DNA of 64,000 nt from Leptofilum sp965223525 (GCF_965223525.1 NZ_OZ245005.1:1860001-1924000); one strand, 5' to 3'; numbered from the stretch's first letter, positions 1-8,713 are shown. A program made the numbers and translations. The notes: generated by a model not told the origin, from the sequence alone.

Positions 1-1273
1 TGCAAACCCCAGCGGCTACGCATTGGGCATATTGCCCGTTGGTCACTTCTGTTTCATCAATGAAAAATGGGTTGAGCCGGACGAGGTGAGACGGCCGTTC
101 ATCTGCTTCCCCCTCATCTGTGCCCATCCTGAATAGCCCGCCCGGCATAAACACCATCCGCGCCCCAGTGTCGGTAATGAGCGGTACTGGGCTAGGGGTG
201 GGCGGCAGCGTCGGGGCCGGTAGGGGCGAAGGCGTTGGAGCCATTGAGGTGAGTGCGGCGACGATGGCTGACTCTAGCGTGGCGGTGGCGCGCGCTTGCG
301 TTACAGGATCATCTTCCTCCAAGCCGGACAGGGTAAAAATAGCACCGACAACAATAACCAATACCAATAAAACGACCAGGGCGATGATGGTGCGTTGCTC
401 CATTTGGCGGCGGGTGCGCGGAGCCAGACGCGGCGGCTTGGGATTGCCAAACTGTCGTTCGGGGCTGCGGCGGGGCAGTTCCGGTAGCGGTTCTGGTTGA
501 CTGTTTGGCTTTGCCAGGGCTGTGGCGAAGGAAACGGCCGTTTCATACCGTGAATCGGGGCGAATAGAAAGCGCACGGCTGGCCACCAACGACAGATAAG
601 GTGGCACGTCCTCATTCACCTCGCGTGCGGGAGTCAGATTGGTCAGACCGCTTTCCCGGCTGAGGGCATTGGGCGGCACCTGGTTGGTGAGCAGCGTGTA
701 CAGCGTGGCTCCCAGGCTGTAAATGTCGCTGGCAGGGGAAACATCTAGCTGCGCCTGCTGCTCTGGGGCGCCAAACCCCTGGCTGTGTTGGGGTACGCCT
801 AGCCCTGGCAAGCCGCTGTCTACCAGAAAAACCGTGCCATCTGAGGCAATGCGAATATTGGCAGGCTTGATGTTGAGATGCAGTTGACCTTTTTCGTGTA
901 GGTAATTTAGTGGCTCGCAGGCAGACTGTAGCCATTCAATGATGCGGTTTGTTGGGAGACGGCCGTATTGCTCCAACAAACTTTGCAAATCCACCCCGTC
1001 AACATATTGGCTCACCAAATATTGGCCCGTTTCTTCAATGGCAAAATGGTCTAGCACGGTGGGCAGTTGCGGATGAGACATGTCGCTGAGACGACGCGCT
1101 TCTTGCCGGAATCGCTTTTGCATCTCAACCGAACTGTCCCGGTACTCTTTCACGGCGACATCAAGGTTATCCACCACGTCTCGTGCGCGGTAAACAGCTC
1201 CATACTGACCTTCTGCCAGTAAACTCACAATGCGATACCGTTTGTTGAGCAGTTCACCCGGATACAGCGGCAT
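1..1273 (-). CDS. Ser/Thr kinase-like protein fused to an FGE/SUMF1 domain (C-terminus cut by window edge)
   Basis: The reading frame starts at the ATG at 1273 and runs off the window. The N-terminal ~265 residues have a Hanks-type kinase layout: a Gly loop (AEGQYGAVY), the ATP-binding lysine in VAVK (K42) and an APE-like segment (GAPEQQ). The catalytic loop reads HLNIKPAN, so the usual HRD aspartate is Asn134, and the DFG motif is DSG (D152). A single membrane helix lies near residues 295-315. A Thr/Pro-rich stretch follows, then the start of a formylglycine-generating sulfatase-modifying domain (FMPGGLFRMGTDEGE ... ETEVTNGQYA). Kinase-FGE fusions are known. The Asn in place of the catalytic Asp suggests a weak or dead kinase, which is an inference. 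The gene lies 27 bp downstream of the antiporter on the same strand and is probably cotranscribed with it. Confidence 0.85.
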   Translation of the reverse strand, partial: MPLYPGELLNKRYRIVSLLAEGQYGAVYRARDVVDNLDVAVKEYRDSSVEMQKRFRQEARRLSDMSHPQLPTVLDHFAIEETGQYLVSQYVDGVDLQSLLEQYGRLPTNRIIEWLQSACEPLNYLHEKGQLHLNIKPANIRIASDGTVFLVDSGLPGLGVPQHSQGFGAPEQQAQLDVSPASDIYSLGATLYTLLTNQVPPNALSRESGLTNLTPAREVNEDVPPYLSLVASRALSIRPDSRYETAVSFATALAKPNSQPEPLPELPRRSPERQFGNPKPPRLAPRTRRQMEQRTIIALVVLLVLVIVVGAIFTLSGLEEDDPVTQARATATLESAIVAALTSMAPTPSPLPAPTLPPTPSPVPLITDTGARMVFMPGGLFRMGTDEGEADERPSHLVRLNPFFIDETEVTNGQYAQCVAAGVC

Positions 1274-1300
1274 GGCTACCCTTCCATTAGTTGATCCATC

Positions 1301-3256
1301 TTATGCTACACGGGCATCCTGTGTGTCGAAGCGCAACATGACTTCGTCTAACCGCTCTGGCACGCCGTACAAAGTAACTTTATCCCCTAATTTAAGCTGG
1401 GTATGCCCATGCGAGACCAGCGTTTGCTGCCCACGCCGTACCGACAAGATGAGTACATCCAGAGGCAGGCGCAGTTCGCGCAGCGTTACGCCGGCCAAAT
1501 CACGGTTGCGTAGTTCTACATCCACAATCTCTTGCTCGTGATCAGTACCTAGCAGCAGCGATGTAGCGGACGGGGCACGCACAAATTGTTCAAGCAGGGA
1601 GACAACGGCCGTATCCGGCTCCACAATCAACGCCCCAAGCTCCTGGAACGTTGAGCGCAGCTCCCGGTCAGTTGAATGGACAACCACCGTTTCTGTACCA
1701 AAATGTTCAAAGACAAGCTCGCACACTGCCAGATTTTCCTCATTAGACAGCATCAACACAAAACTGTCTGCCTGGGTTGCTTCTAGCGACTGCAACGCAG
1801 CCACCGAAATCTCCTCAAGCAAATGCACCTGCACATTGTTGTTGAGCAATGCAAGCTGTGATTGCGTTTGTTCATTGTTCAACGCCGCCAGGCGTACTTG
1901 CCAATGGTGCGCTTTTAGCTGCCGCGCCAGGGTGATGGATTGCGGCGTCAGCCCCAAAATGATGGCATCTCGCACACCGTCGAAGGGTTCGGGTTCAGCC
2001 TGAACATGGGATTCACCCATTCGGTTCAGCGCAAATTTGAACAAAATGGGGCCAACGATTTCATTGAGTACCACCATGGCAATGATGGTGGTGGCAAAAG
2101 CATCGCCCCAGCCGGGGAACGCAACCGCAGCTTCTTTTGCTAAGCCCAGTGCCACGCCCGCTTGCGTGACAAAAACCATCCATTTGTACCGATTGCTCTT
2201 CATAGAATCCCTGGCCAGCAAGCCACCGCTAAAAGAGCCGATGAGAATCACGCCCACGCGGATAAATGCCAGTGCCAGAGCGATGGGCCAAACCTGAGCT
2301 AAAATATCTAGCTTTAATCCTTTACCTACCAGGGTGAAAAAGGCAACGTAGATGAATGGGCCTACATCGTGCAAAATTTCAGAAAATTCCAGGCGGCGAC
2401 TGCTGTAGTTGTTGATGATAAAGCTAGCGACCATGCAAATGAGTAGGGGTTCCAGCAAAATTTCTACCGGAAAGTTATCGTGGGTGTATTCGCGGATGAA
2501 GCCAGACAGAGCGTACACGCTATAGCCAAGTGCCAGGATGACGGCCGTTTTCACCGTTGATTGCCAATGTTGGTTAAGAGCCAACAATAGCAGCCTGCTT
2601 AACACAATACCCAGACCAACTGACAGCATTAGCTCGACAATCAACAGCAGCAGCAGTCCCAAATTGATCGAAACACCTGTTAAAATGGCACCGGTAATGT
2701 CGGCACTGATGGCAAAAAAGACAATCACCAACACGTCAGAAATAACGGTGACGCCGAGCGCCATCTGCGTAAATGGCCCTCGTGCGCGTAGCTCGTTGAT
2801 TAAAGCAATGGCAACAGATGGGGAACGTGCCACCATGATGGTTGCAGCCATGAGCGCAATGGCAACTTGGCTGGCCACCGAAAACTCTTGCATAAAGGGA
2901 ATAAAGTCGGCCAGCAAGAATACTGCCAGCGTGCCACCAACCACCGTAACAAAGACGATAACGGCCGTAACCAAACCAATACTTCGCAACCGCCCCCGAA
3001 TTTCTGGCAAATACAGCTCGCTACCCGCTGCAAATGCAATAAACGCCAGCGAAATCTCGTCAATAAACCGTAACGATTCCACGACTTTGCTGCTGGCAAA
3101 GCCAAGCACAAAGGGGCCTGCCAAAAGGCCGGTAAATAGATAGCCACTAATTTTGGGTAAATTAAAATGAGCAAAAAGCCGCCCAATTTGCCACGAAGCC
3201 AGGGCAATTAGGCTAAAATTGAGCAGGGTTAAAGGGAGTTCTTGAAAAAATTCCAT
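1301..3256 (-). CDS. CPA2-family monovalent cation/proton antiporter with RCK (TrkA-like) domains
   Basis: This 651-residue protein has about 12 hydrophobic segments over residues 1-400 and then a soluble C-terminus. The membrane part resembles KefB/Na+-H+ exchangers (early segment LPKISGYLFTGLLAGP). Residues ~425-545 look like a TrkA-N Rossmann fold (AIILGLTPQSITLARQL). Residues ~565-648 look like a TrkA-C ligand-binding domain (LAGVTLRELRLP ... KVTLYGVPERL). The likely role is K+ or Na+ exchange for protons across the inner membrane, gated by nucleotide or another ligand through the RCK domains. The ion is not readable from the sequence. It is divergent from the gene at 3350 and leads the kinase-like gene downstream. 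Confidence 0.88.
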   Translation of the reverse strand: MEFFQELPLTLLNFSLIALASWQIGRLFAHFNLPKISGYLFTGLLAGPFVLGFASSKVVESLRFIDEISLAFIAFAAGSELYLPEIRGRLRSIGLVTAVIVFVTVVGGTLAVFLLADFIPFMQEFSVASQVAIALMAATIMVARSPSVAIALINELRARGPFTQMALGVTVISDVLVIVFFAISADITGAILTGVSINLGLLLLLIVELMLSVGLGIVLSRLLLLALNQHWQSTVKTAVILALGYSVYALSGFIREYTHDNFPVEILLEPLLICMVASFIINNYSSRRLEFSEILHDVGPFIYVAFFTLVGKGLKLDILAQVWPIALALAFIRVGVILIGSFSGGLLARDSMKSNRYKWMVFVTQAGVALGLAKEAAVAFPGWGDAFATTIIAMVVLNEIVGPILFKFALNRMGESHVQAEPEPFDGVRDAIILGLTPQSITLARQLKAHHWQVRLAALNNEQTQSQLALLNNNVQVHLLEEISVAALQSLEATQADSFVLMLSNEENLAVCELVFEHFGTETVVVHSTDRELRSTFQELGALIVEPDTAVVSLLEQFVRAPSATSLLLGTDHEQEIVDVELRNRDLAGVTLRELRLPLDVLILSVRRGQQTLVSHGHTQLKLGDKVTLYGVPERLDEVMLRFDTQDARVA

Positions 3257-3349
3257 AATATCTTAGCGTATCACGTCTAGGTCATTAAGACGATTTTCTG
3301 TAAATTATCTCACATTTAGCTTAAAGTTTGGAAAAGGTGTTGAGGAATT

Positions 3350-4258
3350 ATGACTGATTTTGAGTGGAACAACACGCGATTTGCAAATTATGATTGCGTT
3401 CAGATGCAAAATGGTTCGCTGTCGCTTTGGGTAACAAGCTCAGTGGGGCCCCGCATTATTGGATTGGCGCTGCACGGCGGTGACAATTTGTTTGCTGCAT
3501 TGCCGGAGGCACATGCGATGACTCCTGCCGGTCAGCGGTACAATTTTCGTGGTGGGCATCGGCTGTGGCACGCGCCGGAAGACCCCGAACGAACCTATGT
3601 GCCTGATGATGATCCGGTGACGGTAACGGCCGTATCTCCCCAAACTATCACCTTCACCCAACCCACTGAACCGCTCACCGGAATCCAAAAAAGTATCTCG
3701 GTGACATTGCCAGATGCCTCGGCAACCGTTTTGGTGGAACACACGCTAATTAACCGGGGCAAGGAGCCGGTGACGCTAGCACCGTGGGGAATCACTCAAC
3801 TTAAAACAGGCGGTTTTGCCATCTTGCCCCAATCGGACATGGATACCGGCCTGCTGCCAAACCGTCGGTTGGCCTTTTGGCCTTATGCGCGGCTAGATTC
3901 GCCTCGTGTACAGCTTGGCAACCGATTTATCTTTGTGCAGGCCATCATGACCGACGAGAAATTCAAGGTTGGCTGGGCAAACCAGGCTAGCTGGCTGGCT
4001 TACTGGGTGGACGATACGCTGTTTATGAAGGAAGCGGCTTATCAAGATGAAGCCGATTATTATGACTTTGGCAGCTCCAGTGAATGCTACTGTGATGATT
4101 TCTGCCTAGAATTAGAAACATTGGGACCACGAACGATCCTGGCATCGGAAACGGCCGTCTCCCACCAAGAACGTTGGCGCGTATTTGCAGATGTGCAGCT
4201 AGAACCGGAGGAAACGGCCGTGCAAGCGACCATAGCGCGGTTACGTGAGGCTACCTGA
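3350..4258 (+). CDS. Galactose-mutarotase-like protein (DUF4380-type)
   Basis: This is a cytosolic-looking 302-residue protein without a signal peptide. It is beta-rich and resembles the aldose-1-epimerase superfold: an early SVGPRIIGLALHGGDNLFA segment, then FRGGHRLWHAPEDPERTYVPDD, then a strand-rich half ending in an ERW motif. The GGHRLWHAPE region is typical of DUF4380/mutarotase-like proteins, where the His is part of the sugar pocket. Catalysis on a hexose is plausible, but the substrate cannot be named. GAGG precedes the ATG. The last 8 bases overlap the convergent pyrophosphatase gene. Confidence 0.65.
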   Translation: MTDFEWNNTRFANYDCVQMQNGSLSLWVTSSVGPRIIGLALHGGDNLFAALPEAHAMTPAGQRYNFRGGHRLWHAPEDPERTYVPDDDPVTVTAVSPQTITFTQPTEPLTGIQKSISVTLPDASATVLVEHTLINRGKEPVTLAPWGITQLKTGGFAILPQSDMDTGLLPNRRLAFWPYARLDSPRVQLGNRFIFVQAIMTDEKFKVGWANQASWLAYWVDDTLFMKEAAYQDEADYYDFGSSSECYCDDFCLELETLGPRTILASETAVSHQERWRVFADVQLEPEETAVQATIARLREAT

Positions 4259-4598
4259 GGATGACAGACTTGAAAAATTGTTCCTGAAAATCGGTCTGGG
4301 CGCGAATTTCAGCGTCGGATACGCTTTCGCCCAACGGCACCACAACCAATTTGTCATCATCGTCGTCTAGTCGGTGGATAACAGCCACGCATTTGCCTGT
4401 AAACTGTTGCAATGGTTCGGTTACATTCAAAACATACACGTCCAAATTATCCCCATCCGGTGCAGGCACGTTGGGCAGGTGGCCGTAATTCACGGGATAG
4501 GTAAAGTTCCACTGAGGATGGCGCGAATTTAGGGGGCGATCAATTTCTGCAGTAACTAGTTGCCCCAAAAATGTTGTGGCATCTGTAAAGGAACTCAT
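4251..4598 (-). CDS. Short family I inorganic pyrophosphatase-like protein
   Basis: The 115-residue protein carries the N-terminal and core motifs of soluble family I pyrophosphatases: EIDRPL, YPVNYG, the metal-binding pattern DGDNLDVYVL (D-G-D-x-x-D) and RLDDDDDKLVVV (Asp and Lys that bind metal and phosphate). Classical enzymes are about 170-200 residues. This one lacks the C-terminal part with the Tyr-Lys pair. Short homologs of this size exist, so it may be a natural compact form. Its start codon overlaps the stop of the NACHT gene by 4 bases (ATGA), so the two are translationally coupled. Hydrolysis of PPi or a related diphosphate is the likely reaction. Confidence 0.72.
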   Translation of the reverse strand: MSSFTDATTFLGQLVTAEIDRPLNSRHPQWNFTYPVNYGHLPNVPAPDGDNLDVYVLNVTEPLQQFTGKCVAVIHRLDDDDDKLVVVPLGESVSDAEIRAQTDFQEQFFKSVILR

Positions 4599-6460
4599 GA
4601 GGATGGCTGTCCACCATTTTCCCGAAAATAGTCTAGCAGCAGCAGATGAACAAACATGAAGCCGCCCCCCACTTTACGCAGCAGATTGCGCTCGGCGGCG
4701 TAGTCTAAAAAGGGTAGAAAATCTTCGGGGATGAGTTGATTTTTGGCCAGTACCCGGCTAAGCTGCCGCTGCTGCCAGGCCGCTAGCCCGCCGTAGGCTA
4801 AACCTGCCGAAAGCCCCAGGTACAGCGTGGCACCAATGGCAAAAAGCAAAAACGGTTGCCAACCGAGACCCCAGTTGAGTAAATTATTGATTAGCCAGCC
4901 AAGCCCCAGACTAACGGCCGTTCCTGCCCCGGTGAGTGTGCCAATGAGACGGCCGTTTTGCGCTGACCGCACAAAGCCCTGCCCCGGCACGGTTCGCATC
5001 TTTGTCTCATCCCGCTCCACGGCGTGGGCCACAAACTGACTCACAAAACCAAGCAGCGCCAGCAGCAAAATCCAGGTCGGGGAGGGTTCCCAACCGCGCC
5101 CGACCAGCCAGAGCAAGCCCCCCAGCACCGCCCCGCCCACTGCGCCCAAACCACCACCGATCAGACCGCGTAGCCAACGCCAGTTCAATGTTTCCACCGT
5201 CTCAATGCGGAACCAGGATACCCGCGCCCATACCAGCAGCAGCCGGAAGACAGCCAGCAGGCCGCCCGTCAGCAGCCCCACGCCAATGCCCCCCAGCAAC
5301 GCCCGCCAATCGGCAATGAGTAAGCCCAGCAGCCCGATGAGCACACCAATCAGCACAAATAGCCCCGCCAGCCGATTCCGTATGCCCGACACAAAGTGCC
5401 GCTGCTGCTCGCGGGGCAGCCAATTTGGCTGCAATCCCTCCAAAAAGAAGATGGTGCGGTTGAACTGAGACATCTTCTGTGCCAGCCAGCCCAGCCATTG
5501 TACAGTTTGGGCAGGTTCGTACAGCTCCTCGCCGCCGCGATAGCGCACCATACGCTCCACGTACACATCAAACAGCAGCGTGCGCCCCATCTTGCGATCC
5601 CCCAGCGATAGGGCAACCTGCTCTGGCATCCGATAGTAGGCCAGCGTCATCATGCTCAACATCAACGGCGATTCCGCCAGTTCGCGCAGGGTTCTATCTG
5701 TTTGCAGTGCGGCGCGCAGCCCGGCCAGGCGCGGCCCCATGCTGCCCAAATAATGGTCAATCTGCTCTAGCGAGAGCGGTTGCAGCACAATCGCCTGCGC
5801 CAAATTGAGCCGCGTCGCCAACGCCTCATAATCCTTGATGCGGCAGGTAACAACGGTTGGCAGCGTCAGGTACCGCTGGCGGAATTGGTTGATGGCTTGA
5901 GCGCAGGCGACGCGATGCTCTTGCTCCACTTCGTCTAAACCATCCAGCAGGGGGAGCAGTTCGCCATTTTTTAGCCACTCTTGCCCTAGACGGCGCGGCA
6001 CCTCGTACCGATTGGCTAACTCGTTGACCATCCAGTCTCCCAAGGGCAAATTACCCGACCAGCTAGCCAGACTAAACACAACGGGGATGGGATGCGTGTG
6101 GTTTACCTGCGCCCGCAGCAGCAAATCGCTCACCAGTTGCAGCAAAATGGTGGTTTTGCCCGCGCCCGGCTCCCCCATGATGAGCAGCGTGCCTTCCGCC
6201 TCGTCGTACACCTCGGTGATTTGGGTGCCGATGGGGAGGGGGGTGTCAAAGACTTCGTCGGGAAGCAAACTGTCTGGCTGATGGTAATCGCTAAGCGACC
6301 CGTGGATCGTAACGTGGCTAGCGACGGCATTGGTGCGGTAGGTCATGGCGAGATCGATCATCTCTGCGCCGTGCAGCGACTCTTGCAGCACGCCCACGAG
6401 CCAATACGTTTTGACTCGCTGGAGCATGACCTGGCGATTGTGGTTGGTTTGTACTTCCAT
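4595..6460 (-). CDS. NACHT-domain STAND NTPase with C-terminal membrane helices
   Basis: The protein has 621 residues. A short N-terminal segment (QRVKTYWLVGVLQESLHGAE) is typical of bacterial NACHT proteins. Walker A is GEPGAGKTT (residues 96-104) and Walker B with the NACHT acidic pair is LLPLLDGLDEV (about 168-178). A sensor-1-like VVTCR follows. From about residue 355 the protein has two blocks of Gly/Leu-rich transmembrane helices (355-405 and about 425-565) and a soluble tail. STAND NTPases act as signal-dependent switches, and many bacterial ones are antiphage sensors. The membrane tail could be the effector, which is an inference. Its Shine-Dalgarno sequence lies inside a strong hairpin (6468-6500). 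Confidence 0.85.
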   Translation of the reverse strand: MEVQTNHNRQVMLQRVKTYWLVGVLQESLHGAEMIDLAMTYRTNAVASHVTIHGSLSDYHQPDSLLPDEVFDTPLPIGTQITEVYDEAEGTLLIMGEPGAGKTTILLQLVSDLLLRAQVNHTHPIPVVFSLASWSGNLPLGDWMVNELANRYEVPRRLGQEWLKNGELLPLLDGLDEVEQEHRVACAQAINQFRQRYLTLPTVVTCRIKDYEALATRLNLAQAIVLQPLSLEQIDHYLGSMGPRLAGLRAALQTDRTLRELAESPLMLSMMTLAYYRMPEQVALSLGDRKMGRTLLFDVYVERMVRYRGGEELYEPAQTVQWLGWLAQKMSQFNRTIFFLEGLQPNWLPREQQRHFVSGIRNRLAGLFVLIGVLIGLLGLLIADWRALLGGIGVGLLTGGLLAVFRLLLVWARVSWFRIETVETLNWRWLRGLIGGGLGAVGGAVLGGLLWLVGRGWEPSPTWILLLALLGFVSQFVAHAVERDETKMRTVPGQGFVRSAQNGRLIGTLTGAGTAVSLGLGWLINNLLNWGLGWQPFLLFAIGATLYLGLSAGLAYGGLAAWQQRQLSRVLAKNQLIPEDFLPFLDYAAERNLLRKVGGGFMFVHLLLLDYFRENGGQPSS

Positions 6461-6467
6461 AGCTTTT

Positions 6468-6500
6468 AACCTCCCGGAGGTTTTGAACCTCCGGGAGGTT
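6468..6500 (-). promoter_or_regulatory. 15-bp perfect hairpin holding the NACHT gene ribosome binding site
   Basis: Two 15-base arms (6468-6482 and 6486-6500, core CCTCCCGGAGG) pair perfectly around a 3-base loop. Each arm is itself nearly palindromic. On the minus strand the hairpin directly follows the amidohydrolase stop codon. Its distal arm contains GGGAGG, about 9 bases before the NACHT ATG. No U-run follows, so it is a poor intrinsic terminator. It could sequester the ribosome binding site. Confidence 0.7.
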
Positions 6501-6502
6501 CT

Positions 6503-7747
6503 TTACATTAGGTTTTTCACGATACGGCCGTCTTTCATCACCAGCCGAATATTGTCTACATCTTCCAAACTGCGGATGTTTGCCAGCGGGTTGGTGTGGG
6601 TGATGATGACGTCGGCCAGCTTGCCGCTTTCCAGCGTGCCGACCTTGTCGTCCCAACCGAGGCATTGTGCGGCCGTTTTGGTTGTGGCCACAAGCGAATC
6701 CATTGGCGACATGCCCACGTTGCACATTAGCCCGAGTTCGCGCAGGTTGGTGCCGTGCTTCATCACGCCCGCGTCGGTACCCATCGCCACTTTTACGCCC
6801 GCTTTGAAGGCTCTGCCAATGTTTTCGCTGTGACTCTCAATCACCTCGCGTGATTTACGGACGCCCCATTCTGGCATCGTGCCGCTTGCTTTGGCCGCTT
6901 CCAATACGGCCAACGGTGCAATCAGCGTTGGAACCAAAAAGGTGCCGCGTTCCAACATCAGCTCAATTGCCTCATCATCCACATAAATGCCGTGCTCGAT
7001 GGAGTGGATGCCCGCCCGCACCGCGTTTTTGATGCCCTCGGCACCTTGCGCGTGGGCCATCACCTTCACGCCGCGCCGGTACGCCGCTTCCTGTACCATC
7101 ACTTCCAGCTCCTCTGGGCTGAACTGGGTAAATTCGGGATGGTCGGTGGGGCTGAGGACGCCGCCAGTGGAACAAACCTTGATGATTTCGGCACCAGCAC
7201 GTAAGATTTCCCGCACCTTTTTGCGTACTTCTTCCACGCCGTCGCACAAGCCGCTAGGACGGCCGGGTGTGGCGGGAATGAGGCCAAAATCGAGACCGGA
7301 GGGCAGCCAGCTATCCGCATGCCCGCCCGTGATGGTCAGCACGCTAATGCTGATTTGCATACGCGGCCCGGCGATGAGACCTTGCTCCACTGCCTGCTTC
7401 ATGCCCAAATCCGCCCCGCCTGCGTCTCGAACGCTAGTTATCCCAGCGTCTAGTGTACGCTGTATCGGTTCAATTGCTTGGTAGTAGTTGAGCGAGAACG
7501 GGGTGTTCATACCCTCAACAAAATTGATGCCATCGAAAATGAAGTGGACATGGGTGTCTATGAGGCCGGGCAAGATGTGGCCGCCCTGCGCGTCGATCAT
7601 TTGCACGTCGCTGTTAGGTAGGCGAATCTCGTTTTTACGCCCCACCTGCTCAATTTTGTTATCGCGGATGAGAACTGCGCCGTTTTGGATGGGGGAACGG
7701 CCGTTGCCATCAATCACCGTTCCATTATGAATCAGGGAATAACTCAT
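6503..7747 (-). CDS. Metal-dependent amidohydrolase (imidazolonepropionase/Xaa-Pro dipeptidase-like)
   Basis: This 414-residue amidohydrolase has the superfamily motifs in order: N-terminal beta-sandwich, DTHVHF (metal His66 and His68), EIIKVCSTGGV with the lysine that is usually carboxylated (about residue 184), VMAHAQG, SIEHG and MGTDAG with the catalytic Asp. The C-terminal GTLESGKLADVII closes the barrel and returns to the sandwich. It hydrolyses a cyclic amide, peptide or similar C-N bond; the substrate is unknown. AGGAG precedes the ATG by 6 bases. No signal peptide is seen, so it is cytosolic. The NACHT gene follows 42 bp downstream. Confidence 0.88.
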   Translation of the reverse strand: MSYSLIHNGTVIDGNGRSPIQNGAVLIRDNKIEQVGRKNEIRLPNSDVQMIDAQGGHILPGLIDTHVHFIFDGINFVEGMNTPFSLNYYQAIEPIQRTLDAGITSVRDAGGADLGMKQAVEQGLIAGPRMQISISVLTITGGHADSWLPSGLDFGLIPATPGRPSGLCDGVEEVRKKVREILRAGAEIIKVCSTGGVLSPTDHPEFTQFSPEELEVMVQEAAYRRGVKVMAHAQGAEGIKNAVRAGIHSIEHGIYVDDEAIELMLERGTFLVPTLIAPLAVLEAAKASGTMPEWGVRKSREVIESHSENIGRAFKAGVKVAMGTDAGVMKHGTNLRELGLMCNVGMSPMDSLVATTKTAAQCLGWDDKVGTLESGKLADVIITHTNPLANIRSLEDVDNIRLVMKDGRIVKNLM

Positions 7748-7944
7748 GAAACGCTCCTATTTTGTAAACAACAAGTGGTTGCCGTTAGCGGCTGGCAAAG
7801 TGTACCGGATGTCAGAAGGCGGGGCTACTTAAAACAGGAGACTTGATTAGTAATTGTGCATACTTGAGGCTAACGCGACATAGAGCCTATTTGTACTCTC
7901 GTGATCACCTACAAAAATATCCACAACTTAGCTTGGTAAAGCTA

Positions 7945-7973
7945 TTGTCACGAATGATTGGATTTGTTATTAT
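7945..7973 (+). promoter_or_regulatory. Predicted sigma-70 promoter
   Basis: TTGTCA (7945-7950), a 17-base spacer, then TATTAT (7968-7973). It lies in the 387-bp spacer 7748-8134, which has no coding potential that I can support. The expected start near 7980 would give a 155-base leader to the gene at 8135, interrupted by a terminator-like hairpin at 8062-8110. Confidence 0.45.
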
Positions 7974-8061
7974 GTCTGGACGAGTTCAAAGTGCAGGCGG
8001 CCAGATTGCCAGTGACTTGTAGTATCAACCAAGCTATTATTTGATTTATGAGGTCATCCGT

Positions 8062-8110
8062 GGCCGCCAATGAACTCGCACTTCTTGGCAGCGGGTGGCC
8101 TTTTTGTTTT
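8062..8110 (+). terminator. Terminator-like hairpin just upstream of the 8135 gene
   Basis: GGCCGCC (8062-8068) pairs with GGTGGCC (8094-8100) with one G-U pair, and TTTTTGTTTT follows at once. It ends 24 bases before the start codon of the membrane protein gene. Transcription from 7945-7973 might therefore yield a short RNA of about 130 nt, or be attenuated here. Confidence 0.45.
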
Positions 8111-8134
8111 GACATTCAGTAAAAGGCACATTGC

Positions 8135-8713
8135 ATGGACCGTAACACTCTAACTCAAATAATTGCCTTGTTAGGGCTAATTGTTGCAATATTGGTTTTT
8201 CTATTTGGAGAAGGTATCTTGAGAGATCGGGATTCTTCTGCCAACGAAGCAACATCTGAAATACCTGATTCATCCATTGTTTCGCAACAAGATTCATCAA
8301 CTTCCTCTGAATCTTCCAACCCACCCCTTTCTGGTGTGCCTGGTGCAACTCAAAGATGTGAAGAATTTCAAGGCATCCCAATCGTAAGGGATAGCATCAC
8401 TACCGAGCAAATTGAAATGTGGCGTCAGATAGGCAAAACTGATCGAAATGAAACTGCGCGGATTATTTATTGCGAAATACAGCAAGTGCCAAATTATGAG
8501 GGATTCACTGAGGGCGATGAAATACCATCAGGAGTATTAATAGCTGCTGATCTTGGTTTCAATTGGAACAGCATGTATCCTGAATCGCTTGAGCGATTAG
8601 TACATGATGGCGGTGGATGGGGCGCTTTTTTAACTCTTAAATCATTTGAGGTCCAACACGCTGATGATTTACCAAACGATGTCGGTGGGCAATATTGGGT
8701 TGTTAACCAATGA
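8135..8713 (+). CDS. Unrecognised small membrane-anchored protein
   Basis: The 192-residue product starts with a single membrane helix (residues ~7-25) followed by a Ser-rich linker (residues ~30-65) and a soluble domain of about 125 residues. I do not recognise the domain. It contains two Cys (CEEF and YCEI) that could form a disulfide outside the membrane. The gene is AT-richer than the genes before 7750, carries no ACGGCCGT palindrome and opens a run of four plus-strand accessory genes. A 14-bp hairpin overlaps its stop codon. Confidence 0.55.
   Translation: MDRNTLTQIIALLGLIVAILVFLFGEGILRDRDSSANEATSEIPDSSIVSQQDSSTSSESSNPPLSGVPGATQRCEEFQGIPIVRDSITTEQIEMWRQIGKTDRNETARIIYCEIQQVPNYEGFTEGDEIPSGVLIAADLGFNWNSMYPESLERLVHDGGGWGAFLTLKSFEVQHADDLPNDVGGQYWVVNQ

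Noticed and set aside
1230..1541. A 103-residue plus-strand frame over the antiporter end
   Set aside because: It is antisense to the antiporter and kinase start region and shows no domain or conserved feature.
2538..3143. A 201-residue plus-strand frame opposite the antiporter
   Set aside because: It is antisense to the clear CPA2 gene and its Thr/Ala/Ile-rich product has no family features.
6468..6500. The hairpin as an intrinsic terminator of the amidohydrolase gene
   Set aside because: No U-run follows on the transcribed strand, and the arm contains the next gene's ribosome site.
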